NCBI RefSeq assembly: GCF_024006985.1 | Contig: NZ_JAMXIB010000012.1 | Coordinates: 26,550-90,549, forward strand | DNA length: 64,000 nucleotides | From: Robiginitalea marina | Lineage (GTDB): Bacteria > Bacteroidota > Bacteroidia > Flavobacteriales > Flavobacteriaceae | Reading direction: 5' to 3' | Translations under genes and position numbers: made by a program | Part shown: piece by piece, positions 18,729-28,959 of the stretch | How positions within the stretch are numbered: the stretch's first letter is position 1 | Layout of the letters: every line of letters begins with the position of its first letter | The notes under the pieces: generated by a model | Told to the model about the DNA's origin: nothing | Databases searched by the model: none | Seen by the model: only the letters and a program-made list of their open reading frames with translations

Positions 18729-20087
18729 ATGAAAAAGCTATTGTTAACATCTTTAGCGTTTGTGTTTTTGCTCAGCAGCTGTGGCTCCAAAGGCAAAGGG
18801 GAGCTGGTTGGCGTGCAGGGGAAGCAATGGCATCCCGAAAAGCCCTATGGGATGGAGCTCATCCCCAGGGGTTCCTTTATTATGGGGAAGAGCGAAGAAG
18901 ACATGGCTGATGCCCTGAACGCACCGACCAAAACCGTGACGGTGCGCTCTTTCTATATGGACGACACCGAAATCACCAATAGCGAGTACCGTCAGTTTGT
19001 GGAATGGGTAAAGGATTCCGTGGTACGGACCAAACTCGCTATCCTGGCCGATGAACTCGGGATTGGCCCTGAAGACGAAGGCATCGGGAGGTACGCGTTC
19101 AAAGATGCAGATACCGCCAACCTGTCGGTTTACGACAAGTATATGCTCGACAATTATGCAGGCCTTGGGGATAATTATTACGAAGGCCGCGCCCTGAACT
19201 GGGATGAGGATCTGATCTGGGACACTTCGGAGTACCCCGATGAATATTATGCAGAGGTGATGGTAGACTCCATGTACCTGCCCGAGGAGGAATCCTATAA
19301 TGGTCAGCGCACCCTTGACGTCAAAAAACTGAAGTACCAGTATACCTGGATGGATATCGAGGCCGCCGCCCGCTCCCGCGATGGCCGCCGCCGCGACTTT
19401 ATCCGCAAGGAGGAGACCGAAATCTACCCCGACACCACGGTTTGGATCAGGGACTTTGAATACTCCTACAACGAACCCATGCACAACGATTATTTCTGGC
19501 ACGATGCCTACAGCGACTACCCGGTAGTGGGGGTCTCCTGGAGCCAGGCCAAAGCGTTCTGCCACTGGAGGACCAAATTCAAGAACGATTACCAGCGCGA
19601 GCGGGGCAAGCAATTTGTAAACCAGTTCCGCCTGCCCACGGAAGCTGAATGGGAATATGCCGCCCGCGGGGGCATTGAAGGGGGTACCTACCCCTGGGGA
19701 GGCCCTTATGTGATCAGCGACACCGGCTGTTTCATGGCCAATTTCAAGCCCCAGCGGGGCGACTATGCGGCCGATGCTGCCATGTATACCGTGGAGGCCA
19801 AATCGTATGAGCCCAACGACTACAACCTGTATAACATGGCCGGAAACGTTTCGGAGTGGACCAACTCCAGCTACTACCCCGGGTCGTACATGTACGCCTC
19901 TACCATGAACCCCAACGCAGACTCGCAGAACAACAACCGCAAAGTGATCCGCGGCGGTTCCTGGAAGGACGTGGCGTATTTCCTGCAGGTCAGCACCCGC
20001 GATTACGAATACAAGGATTCGGCCCGCAGCTATATCGGCTTCAGGACGGTACAGGATTACATGGGGGAGGAAGATTCCACCCAGTAG
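18729..20087 (+). CDS. gldK: Gliding motility/T9SS lipoprotein GldK
   Basis: 452 residues. A signal peptide ends in a lipobox (L-L-S-S-C, Cys18). The remainder is an FGE-sulfatase-like domain (M-E-L-I-P-R-G-S-F-I-M-G near residue 45, R-L-P-T-E-A-E-W-E-Y-A near 300, I-R-G-G-S-W near 410). The active-site cysteines of true formylglycine-generating enzymes are absent, so it is structural. GldK forms the periplasmic, outer-membrane-attached ring of the type IX secretion system with GldN. It is first in gldKLMN; a 116-base AT-rich leader precedes it. Confidence 0.96.
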   Translation: MKKLLLTSLAFVFLLSSCGSKGKGELVGVQGKQWHPEKPYGMELIPRGSFIMGKSEEDMADALNAPTKTVTVRSFYMDDTEITNSEYRQFVEWVKDSVVRTKLAILADELGIGPEDEGIGRYAFKDADTANLSVYDKYMLDNYAGLGDNYYEGRALNWDEDLIWDTSEYPDEYYAEVMVDSMYLPEEESYNGQRTLDVKKLKYQYTWMDIEAAARSRDGRRRDFIRKEETEIYPDTTVWIRDFEYSYNEPMHNDYFWHDAYSDYPVVGVSWSQAKAFCHWRTKFKNDYQRERGKQFVNQFRLPTEAEWEYAARGGIEGGTYPWGGPYVISDTGCFMANFKPQRGDYAADAAMYTVEAKSYEPNDYNLYNMAGNVSEWTNSSYYPGSYMYASTMNPNADSQNNNRKVIRGGSWKDVAYFLQVSTRDYEYKDSARSYIGFRTVQDYMGEEDSTQ

Positions 20088-20175
20088 TACGCAAGACAAG
20101 ACGGCTTATACAACATTGACAAGAACCCAATACCTCAACCTTTAACTTTAAACTTAACTATTTAATCTTTGAATC

Positions 20176-20826
20176 ATGGCACAATCCAAATCGACTAAAA
20201 AACTCTTTAACATGGCCTACGGCCTTGGAGCTTCGGTGGTAATCATCGGGGCCCTGTTCAAAATCCTGCACTGGGAGTTCGGCCCGCTGACCGGAGGCCT
20301 CCTGCTGGCGGTAGGTCTGATTACCGAAGCCCTTATTTTCGCGATTTCCGCCTTCGAACCGGTGGACGATGAGTACGACTGGTCCCTGGTATACCCGGAA
20401 CTGGCCGGAGCCGAAACCAAAGCGCGCAAGAATGAGGCTGCCGAAGCCAAAGAAGCTGAAGGACTGCTTTCAAGGAAACTCGATGAACTCCTGAAGGAGG
20501 CTAATATCGACGCCGAACTGATGAGCAGCCTGGGTGAGAGTATCCGCAATTTTGAAGGCGCCGCCAAAGGAATTGCCCCTACCGCAGATGCTATCCAGTC
20601 GACCAAGAAATATTCCGATGAGCTGGCGCAGGCCGCCGTTCAGATGGAATCCCTCAACAGCCTCTACAAAGTACAATTGGAGAGTGCCAGCCGCCAGGCT
20701 TCCATCAACGAGGAAGTGGTGCAGAATGCCGGTGCCCTTAAGGACCAAATGGAATCCCTGGCCAGCAACCTGTCTTCCCTGAACGGGGTTTACGGCGGCA
20801 TGCTGTCCGCGATGAGCAGAAACTAA
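20176..20826 (+). CDS. gldL: T9SS motor protein GldL
   Basis: 216 residues with two N-terminal membrane helices (about 15-32 and 38-57) joined by a short loop (H-W-E-F-G-P-L-T-G), then a long cytoplasmic helical domain rich in Glu, Ala and Lys. GldL surrounds the GldM dimer in the inner membrane and converts proton flow to rotation. The conserved charged residues in the helices (Lys26 and Glu in GLITEAL) are visible. It begins 88 bases after gldK and 60 bases before gldM. Confidence 0.96.
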   Translation: MAQSKSTKKLFNMAYGLGASVVIIGALFKILHWEFGPLTGGLLLAVGLITEALIFAISAFEPVDDEYDWSLVYPELAGAETKARKNEAAEAKEAEGLLSRKLDELLKEANIDAELMSSLGESIRNFEGAAKGIAPTADAIQSTKKYSDELAQAAVQMESLNSLYKVQLESASRQASINEEVVQNAGALKDQMESLASNLSSLNGVYGGMLSAMSRN

Positions 20827-20886
20827 CTTAGTTGTTGTTCGACCAATTCCCAAATCAACGTAACTGTTAACAACTAATTAGAGATA

Positions 20887-22455
20887 ATGGCATCAGGAAA
20901 ACAAACCCCACGTCAGAAGATGATCAACCTCATGTACTTGATCTTCATCGCAATGCTGGCGTTGAATATGAGTAAGGAAGTCCTGGCCGCCTTCGGGCTT
21001 ATGAACGAAAGGCTGGAGACTTCCAACAAGAAGGCCACCGAGAACAATATGGCGTTCCTCGAAGGCCTGGAAACCAAGGCTTCGGAAGATGCTGCCAAAT
21101 ATGCTGAGCTCTACGCAGATGCCCAGCAGATCAAGCAGCTCTCCCAGGACTACTACGACTACCTGGAAAACCTTAAAAAATCCATGGTGGCCGAAATCGA
21201 AGACCCCTCGGATTACCAGGTGATGGACAAATCCGACTACCTCGACCAGAAATTCTTCCAGGGCGACAACCTTGCCCCTGAAGGGAAGAAATTCATGGAG
21301 CAACTGACCAGCTACCGGGATAAGGTGCTGGGCATCCTCGGGGAAAGTTTCCCGGAGGTATCCGCTGCTGTGGAAACCCGTTTTAAAACCGGGGACGCCG
21401 AAGGCAAAGTAGAGCGCCGCGACGGGGTACGTGTCGATTGGATCAATTACCACTATGAAGGGTTCCCCCTGATCGCGTCCCTGACCAACCTCACCAGTTT
21501 GCAGGCCGACATCAAGGCTACCGAGGAAGATGCCCTGAAAGCCATGTTGCAGGGGCAACTCACCGAGCAGATCAACCTCTCCAATTTCTCCACCCTGCTG
21601 GAGGCTGAGAAATCTGCCTTCTACTCCGGGGAGAAATTCAGCGGGAGCATCGTGCTGGGCAAGACCGACAAATCGGCGAAGCCCGTACGGGCCGACCTGA
21701 GCCTGGATGGCAGGAAACTGGCTGAAGGGAAGGACTACGAGCTGCAGGAAGGCGGCGTGAAAATGCTGATCGGTGCCGGCAACCCCGGCGACCACGTCAT
21801 CAGCGGAAACCTGTATTACATGCAGGATGGACAGGAAAAGGAAGTTCCCGTAAAGAACAGCTTTTCCACCATTTCCAAACCGAATGCCGCAGTGATTTCA
21901 GCCGATAAGATGAATGTGGTATACCGTGGGGTAGCCAACCCGATGACCATTTCCATCCCGGGGATCCCCGACAATAAGGTGAATGCATCGGCTGCGGGCC
22001 TGACCCGCCGCGGAGGCAGCAATTACGTGATGAACCCGGGCACCGGGCGCACCGTAACCATTACCGCCTCCGGGACCCTGCCTGACGGACAGAACATCAC
22101 CACCCGTTCCGAATTCCGCATCAAGGATATCCCCCGGCCTTCCGGGTCTGTCCGCGGCGAAAGCGGAAGCGTGCAGATGCCAAGGGCCAACCTGGAGATT
22201 TCCACCGTGGGGGCCATGCTGGAAGACTTTGACTTTGACCTGAACCTGGAGGTGAGCGGCTTCAAATTCAAGGTGCCAGGGCAACCTACCGTCAATGTGA
22301 ACGGCAATAAGCTGGACGCCCGTGCGAAATCGGCCCTGGCCCGTGCCAGGAGGGGTGATGCGGTACAGATCTTCGATATCGAAGCCTATATCACCAACAA
22401 TAAGAGTTATAAGTTGAAGAAAGTATCTCCCGTAGTGGTGGAGATCACGAACTAG
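20887..22455 (+). CDS. gldM: T9SS motor/periplasmic shaft protein GldM
   Basis: 522 residues, the standard GldM length. One N-terminal membrane helix (about residues 13-32, LMYLIFIAMLALNMSKEVL) crosses the inner membrane. A periplasmic region of four consecutive domains follows, helical in the first and beta-rich in the other three, with N-V-V-Y-R-G-V-A-N-P-M-T marking the third. GldM dimers carry torque from GldL to the GldKN ring. A terminator-like hairpin separates it from gldN. Confidence 0.96.
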   Translation: MASGKQTPRQKMINLMYLIFIAMLALNMSKEVLAAFGLMNERLETSNKKATENNMAFLEGLETKASEDAAKYAELYADAQQIKQLSQDYYDYLENLKKSMVAEIEDPSDYQVMDKSDYLDQKFFQGDNLAPEGKKFMEQLTSYRDKVLGILGESFPEVSAAVETRFKTGDAEGKVERRDGVRVDWINYHYEGFPLIASLTNLTSLQADIKATEEDALKAMLQGQLTEQINLSNFSTLLEAEKSAFYSGEKFSGSIVLGKTDKSAKPVRADLSLDGRKLAEGKDYELQEGGVKMLIGAGNPGDHVISGNLYYMQDGQEKEVPVKNSFSTISKPNAAVISADKMNVVYRGVANPMTISIPGIPDNKVNASAAGLTRRGGSNYVMNPGTGRTVTITASGTLPDGQNITTRSEFRIKDIPRPSGSVRGESGSVQMPRANLEISTVGAMLEDFDFDLNLEVSGFKFKVPGQPTVNVNGNKLDARAKSALARARRGDAVQIFDIEAYITNNKSYKLKKVSPVVVEITN

Positions 22456-22474
22456 TGTGTGTTTATCAATAGAT

Positions 22475-22513
22475 CCGGTGCAGGAATCCCTGCGGAGGCC
22501 TGCACCGGGTTTT
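22475..22513 (+). terminator. Terminator-like hairpin between gldM and gldN
   Basis: A 10-base perfect stem (22475-22484 against 22499-22508) is followed by GTTTT. It stands 20 bases after the gldM stop and 27 bases before gldN, so it may act as a partial terminator that sets the gldM/gldN ratio, or as an mRNA stabiliser. Confidence 0.6.
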
Positions 22514-22539
22514 AAAGGAACCAAGCAATACCTTAAACC

Positions 22540-23442
22540 ATGAATTGGAAAAGTGTTTTAATCATCGCCTCGGCAACCTTCCTTCCGGCATCGGGCCTGG
22601 CACAGGCCAACATCCTGAATGCGAAGAAACCCGAGGAGATTGGGATCCGCACGGCCTCCCAGAAGGAAATCGACAACGATGCCCCCCTGGATTACGGCTA
22701 CGTGGACGACAGGGATATCCTCTGGTCCAAAACCGTATGGGAAACCATAGACCTGGACGAGCGGGTGAATTTCCCCCTGTATTACCCGACCGATACGGTG
22801 GGGATCGGCTCTGACCGCCGCTCCCTTTACGATGTGCTGATCAAGAACATCAAAGACGGGACCCTGCAGGACATCTACGTGGATTCCTATTTTACGGAGA
22901 AGCGGAAGTTCGAGGACCTGAAGGCCACCCTGCAGAAAGTGGACACCACTGACCTGGGCTATGAGCAGCTCAATGCAGGGGAGCAGATTTCCCCGGAGTA
23001 TATCAACAAAAGGGATATCACTGCCGCCGACATCGAGGAGTACCGGATCAAGGGGATCTGGTATTTCGACAAGCGGCAGGGGGAACTTAAGTACCGCCTG
23101 CTGGGGATTGCCCCGGTGGCGCCCGACGTCAACTTCATCGACAGCGAAAGCATGTCGGCCGAAGATGCCCTGGTGCCCCTTTTCTGGGTATGGTACCCGA
23201 GTGCACGGCAAATCCTTCACGATGCCAAGGTGTTCAATGCCAGCAATTCGGCCCTGCCCATTTCCTTTGACATGCTGTTGAACGCAAGGCGTTTCAATGC
23301 CGTGATCTTCAAGGAAGACAATGTGCACGGAGACCGTCAAATCCGCGATTACATCGCCGACAATGCGCTGTTCCAGTTACTGGAAGCCCAGCGCATCAAG
23401 GAAACTATCCGCGACAGGGAGCAGGACATGTGGGCCTATTAG
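22540..23442 (+). CDS. gldN: Gliding motility/T9SS protein GldN
   Basis: 300 residues with a signal peptide (cleavage after ASGLAQ, near residue 22) and no lipobox. The body shows D-x-W-S-K-T-V-W-E-T-I-D-L-D-E-R-V-N, a typical GldN region, and a C-terminal R-x-I-R-D-Y motif region. GldN binds GldK to form the periplasmic ring of the T9SS. A strong terminator lies 45 bases downstream, ending the gld operon. Confidence 0.95.
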   Translation: MNWKSVLIIASATFLPASGLAQANILNAKKPEEIGIRTASQKEIDNDAPLDYGYVDDRDILWSKTVWETIDLDERVNFPLYYPTDTVGIGSDRRSLYDVLIKNIKDGTLQDIYVDSYFTEKRKFEDLKATLQKVDTTDLGYEQLNAGEQISPEYINKRDITAADIEEYRIKGIWYFDKRQGELKYRLLGIAPVAPDVNFIDSESMSAEDALVPLFWVWYPSARQILHDAKVFNASNSALPISFDMLLNARRFNAVIFKEDNVHGDRQIRDYIADNALFQLLEAQRIKETIRDREQDMWAY

Positions 23443-23487
23443 GGCCTTACGCCATCCGTACCTGAACTTATTCCAATTCAAGAGCAG

Positions 23488-23522
23488 AAAAGCCCCGGCG
23501 CTATGGCCGGGGCTTTGTTTTT
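23488..23522 (+). terminator. Terminator of the gld operon
   Basis: A 9-base GC-rich perfect stem (23491-23499 against 23506-23514) with flanking A/T pairs, followed by TTTGTTTTT. Confidence 0.88.
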
Positions 23523-23560
23523 AAGGCCCCGGATCAGGGATTGTTCTTTACCTTTGCCCC

Positions 23561-24628
23561 ATGGCAGAATACCTGGTGGTTGGCGCAGGACTCGGGGGGA
23601 TTGCCCTGGCAGACACCCTTTTGGGGCAGGGACATGCCGTGGAGGTCTATGACGATGGTTCCCAAAGGGCCTCTCAGGTGGCCGGCGGCCTTTATAACCC
23701 GGTGGTGCTGAAACGCTTTACCCTTTCCTGGGAAGGCCGGCGCCTGATGCGGTTTTCCATCCCCTTTTACGAGCGACTCGAGCGGGAACTTGGGGTCTCC
23801 CTCGATGAAAAACTCCGCGTGCTGCGGTTGCTGCACTCGGCAAGGGAGCAAAACGAATGGTTCGAAGCCACCGACCGGCCGGGCCTCGATGGGTTTCTTT
23901 CCACCCGTTTACTCGATAACCAGAACCCCTGTTTGGAAGCCCCTTTCGGCTTTGGGGAAGTGTTGCATACCGGGCGTATCCATACCGAAACCCTCTTAAC
24001 CGCCTACCGGGCCCGATTGGAGGGGCAGGGCAGGTTGCGGACCGAAGCGTTTGACTACAAGGCGCTGGAGCCGGGTTCCGACAAACCCGCTTATAAGGGG
24101 AAGCGGGTAGATGCGGTGGTATTTTGCGAGGGCTTTGGCCTGCAGGCCAATCCGTTTTTCAACTACCTGCCCCTGAACGGCACCAAAGGGGAACTCCTGG
24201 TGGTCCACGCCCCGCAGCTAAAGGAGAACAACGTCATCAAATCGGGGGTGTTTCTGATCCCCATGGGCGAAGGCAGGTACCTGGTAGGGGCGACGTACCA
24301 CAACTGGGATAAAGACCCGAACCCCACGGAAAAGGGGCGGGAGGAGCTCCTGGAAAAGCTGCGGAAATTCCTGAAATGCGGGTTCACGGTGGAATCGCAA
24401 CGTGCGGGCATCCGCCCGACGGTGGCAGACCGCAGGCCCCTTGTCGGACGGCATCCCTTGCATCAGGGCCTCTATGTGTTGAATGGCCTGGGCTCCCGGG
24501 GGGTATTGGTGGCCCCCTACGCCGCCCACTGCCTCCAGCGCCTCATCGACTTTGGCGATCCCCTCCCGGAAGCAATGGATAGCGCCCGTTTTGCACGCCG
24601 GTTTGAAAAGCAGGCAGGGCAACCTTGA
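23561..24628 (+). CDS. FAD-dependent amino-acid oxidase-type oxidoreductase
   Basis: 355 residues of the DAO superfamily. The dinucleotide-binding motif VVGAGLGGIALADTL is at residues 6-20, an N-P-V-V-L-K-R-F-T segment follows, and the C-terminus has R-A-G-I-R-P-T-V-A-D-R-R-P-L-V-G and G-L-G-S-R-G-V-L-V-A-P, typical of glycine oxidase/DadA-like and MnmC-C enzymes. The likely reaction is oxidation of a secondary or primary amine by FAD; the substrate cannot be told. A TACCTTTG -7-like box ends only 4 bases before the ATG, so the mRNA may be nearly leaderless. The ABC-F gene follows 73 bases later. Confidence 0.85.
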   Translation: MAEYLVVGAGLGGIALADTLLGQGHAVEVYDDGSQRASQVAGGLYNPVVLKRFTLSWEGRRLMRFSIPFYERLERELGVSLDEKLRVLRLLHSAREQNEWFEATDRPGLDGFLSTRLLDNQNPCLEAPFGFGEVLHTGRIHTETLLTAYRARLEGQGRLRTEAFDYKALEPGSDKPAYKGKRVDAVVFCEGFGLQANPFFNYLPLNGTKGELLVVHAPQLKENNVIKSGVFLIPMGEGRYLVGATYHNWDKDPNPTEKGREELLEKLRKFLKCGFTVESQRAGIRPTVADRRPLVGRHPLHQGLYVLNGLGSRGVLVAPYAAHCLQRLIDFGDPLPEAMDSARFARRFEKQAGQP

Positions 24629-24701
24629 CGGATTCCATGGATTTTTCGGATTTTTGCATGCGAATGGCAGGATGCCCTGCCGCAACAGATGTATTGGACC
24701 C

Positions 24702-26633
<1,932 letters not shown>

Positions 26634-26726
26634 GTTTCTTTTCACCACACAAACAGGGCCCTACACAACATAATTCCCTGATCTGCGGGCAATATCGCTG
26701 TAAATTCGTACAATTGTAAGTAAATT

Positions 26727-26743
26727 CCTATATATAATATAGG
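26727..26743. promoter_or_regulatory. AT-rich palindrome before the LRR gene
   Basis: CCTATAT-ATA-ATATAGG is a perfect 7-base inverted repeat with a 3-base spacer, 15 bases upstream of the LRR gene ATG and inside its most AT-rich leader. It is a candidate operator or promoter-overlapping site. Confidence 0.4.
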
Positions 26744-26758
26744 ATAATATGCTACATT

Positions 26759-27655
26759 ATGCGTAGGAATGCAGTGTATCCACAGATCTTCTGGCTGGTC
26801 GTTTTCCTGGCCGGTTCCCTGCCCATCCAAAACCTGAACGCTCAGGTATCTTCCACGGAAAAGGAGGCCCTGCTCGCCCTCTACCACAGTACCGGAGGCC
26901 CCGGGTGGACCCGGGGTTGGGACCTTGATGCCCCGGTTTCCCAGTGGCATGGGGTGACCCTGCGCAAGGGACGCGTAGTGGCCCTCGAATTGTTTCACAA
27001 TAACCTTAAAGGGACCATCCCCCCTGAAATCTCGGGCCTGGGTGCTCTGGAAACCCTTAACCTTGCGTTCAACGAATTGACCGGGACCCTGCCCGGTGCC
27101 CTTTTCAGCCTTGCCCGGTTGCGGGTGTTGAAACTGGAAATGAACCGCCTGAAGGGACCTTTGCCCGAAGACCTGGGGAACCTTGAAATGCTCGAGGAAT
27201 TATCGGCCTTTAATAATTTCTTTAACGGACCCATACCGGAGCGCATCGGGGAACTGAAAAACCTCAGAGTACTCAACCTGTCGAGCAACGGCCTTACCGG
27301 GAGCATCCCTGAAGGCATAGGCCAATTGAGGCACCTGCAATCCCTGGGCCTTTTTGAAAACCGTCTTTACGGGGAGCTTCCCGAAACCCTGGGGAACCTG
27401 ACAGACCTCAGGGAGCTGGTCCTTGCCAACAACCAGCTGGAAGGGGCCATCCCTTCCGGCATTGGGCAACTGGCTAACCTGAGGGTCCTGCAGATCCAGA
27501 ACAACCAGTTTGAGAATTACCGCAACCTGGGACGGCTTAATCCGGGGCAATTGCTTGTATTCGACTACGATACCGAAAAATCGGAGATCGATTTCAGGAA
27601 GTTGCAGTTTTCAAAGACCCGGATGGCCGATACGAAGTTTGAAGAGGAGCATTGA
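26759..27655 (+). CDS. Secreted leucine-rich-repeat protein
   Basis: 298 residues. A signal peptide covers about 1-29 (ending LNAQ). A cap region with S-T-G-G-P-G-W-T-R-G-W follows, then about eight LRRs of roughly 24 residues of the plant-specific type (L-x-x-L-x-x-L-x-L-x-x-N-x-L-x-G-x-I-P), from about residue 72 to 255. This combination is common among surface proteins of Bacteroidota and resembles plant receptor ectodomains. No C-terminal T9SS sorting domain is seen. It probably binds a protein or glycan; the partner is unknown. Single-gene unit with its own terminator. Confidence 0.9.
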   Translation: MRRNAVYPQIFWLVVFLAGSLPIQNLNAQVSSTEKEALLALYHSTGGPGWTRGWDLDAPVSQWHGVTLRKGRVVALELFHNNLKGTIPPEISGLGALETLNLAFNELTGTLPGALFSLARLRVLKLEMNRLKGPLPEDLGNLEMLEELSAFNNFFNGPIPERIGELKNLRVLNLSSNGLTGSIPEGIGQLRHLQSLGLFENRLYGELPETLGNLTDLRELVLANNQLEGAIPSGIGQLANLRVLQIQNNQFENYRNLGRLNPGQLLVFDYDTEKSEIDFRKLQFSKTRMADTKFEEEH

Positions 27656-27705
27656 GGGAAAGGGGCGGAACCGGGCACGGGCCCGCGCCCGGGGGGAATC
27701 CCCAC

Positions 27706-27725
27706 CCCTTGAGCGAAGGGTTTTT
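27706..27725 (+). terminator. Terminator after the LRR gene
   Basis: A short stem CCCTT/AAGGG (27706-27710 against 27716-27720) is followed directly by TTTTT. A very GC-rich second hairpin lies just upstream around 27671-27692. Confidence 0.6.
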
Positions 27726-27761
27726 ATGAATATTTTAACGACGGCAGATTAAACTTATGGA

Positions 27762-27769
27762 TAGTTTTG
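27762..27769 (+). promoter_or_regulatory. Candidate -7 box of the RND operon
   Basis: TAGTTTTG matches TAnnTTTG, 34 bases before the membrane fusion protein gene. No TTG is found at a 19-base spacing. Confidence 0.4.
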
Positions 27770-27803
27770 GGGTCTAAAAAGTAATCAGCTGATTCCAAGC
27801 TTT

Positions 27804-28955
27804 ATGCGCAAAATTATCCTCTACCTGCTCGGCGTGCTTCTCCTGGCGCTTGCCGGATGGGTGTCTTACCGGTTGCTTACCCAGGAAAAAGAAAAGCGCC
27901 CAGCCCCAGTCAGGCAAATCAAAACCGTCTTTACCGATACCGTCAGAAACGGAAGTGTCCCGATCAGGGTCAGGGCCAACGGAAATCTGCTGGCCAAGGA
28001 ACGGGTAGCACTTTTTGCAGAGGTGCAGGGGATCTTCCAAAACAGTTCGCATCCTTTTAAGGATGGGCAGGCCTACCGGAAAGGGGAGGTTTTGTTGCGT
28101 ATTGACGCCACCGAATACCGGGCAGCGGTGCAGAGTGCCAAGAGCAACCTCTATAACCTGTTAACGGCAGCCATGCCTGACCTGCGGCTCGATTATCCTG
28201 AAATCTACCCCAAATGGCAGGGGTACCTGGATGCGTTCGATATTACCCAGCCAACCCCGGAGCTCCCCGAAATGGATTCCGATAAGGAGCGGTATTTCAT
28301 CAATGGCCGCAATATCGTGACCACCTACTACAACGTGCGCAACCTGGAACAGCGGCTCGACAAATACTATATCCGCGCGCCCTTCAGCGGGGTGCTGACC
28401 GATGCCCAGGTAACCGAGGGAACCCTGGTGCGGTCCGGCCAGTCCCTGGGGATTTTTATCAACCCCAGCATTTACGAGTTGGAAGTATCGGTCAACAAAA
28501 CCTACAGCGATTTCCTACAGATCGGGAAAAAGGTGCGGTTGCGGAACCTGGAGGGCACCCAGGAGTACCAGGGGGTTGTATCGCGGATCAATGCGGCGGT
28601 AAACCCGCAGACCCAAACGGTTTCCGTCTTTATCGACGTGGCCGACCCGGCCCTGAAGGAAGGGATGTACCTCGAAGCGATTATCGAAGGAAGGGCGGAA
28701 GAAAATGCCATTGAAGTGCCCCGCCAGCTCCTTACCGAGCAGGGGGAATTGTATATCCTCAGGGACAGCATCCTGGACCTGATGCCGGTAGACCCCGTGT
28801 TCTTTACAGATAAGACCGTTATCCTGAAGGGATTGAAAAATGGAACGGTTTACCTCTCGCGTCCCGTACCCGGGGCGTATCCGGGAATGCTGGTAAGCGC
28901 CTACCGCGATACCGGAAATACGGAGGCTCCCGTTCAAAACCTCCAGAATCCTTAA
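27804..28955 (+). CDS. RND efflux periplasmic adaptor (membrane fusion protein)
   Basis: 383 residues. An N-terminal membrane anchor (about 5-22) is followed by a lipoyl half-motif (G-E-V-L-L-R-I-D-A-T-E-Y), a helical hairpin, the second lipoyl half (Y-I-R-A-P-F-S-G-V-L-T-D-A), and beta-barrel and membrane-proximal domains. It links the inner-membrane pump to the outer-membrane channel. First gene of a three-component operon; the pump gene starts 4 bases after its stop. The substrate is unknown. Confidence 0.93.
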   Translation: MRKIILYLLGVLLLALAGWVSYRLLTQEKEKRPAPVRQIKTVFTDTVRNGSVPIRVRANGNLLAKERVALFAEVQGIFQNSSHPFKDGQAYRKGEVLLRIDATEYRAAVQSAKSNLYNLLTAAMPDLRLDYPEIYPKWQGYLDAFDITQPTPELPEMDSDKERYFINGRNIVTTYYNVRNLEQRLDKYYIRAPFSGVLTDAQVTEGTLVRSGQSLGIFINPSIYELEVSVNKTYSDFLQIGKKVRLRNLEGTQEYQGVVSRINAAVNPQTQTVSVFIDVADPALKEGMYLEAIIEGRAEENAIEVPRQLLTEQGELYILRDSILDLMPVDPVFFTDKTVILKGLKNGTVYLSRPVPGAYPGMLVSAYRDTGNTEAPVQNLQNP

Positions 28956-28959
28956 GCCG

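Noticed and set aside
24483..24701. ABC-F protein fused to the FAD oxidoreductase tail
   Set aside because: It is an open frame through the end of the FAD gene in a different frame; the ABC motif start at 24702 fits the family length.
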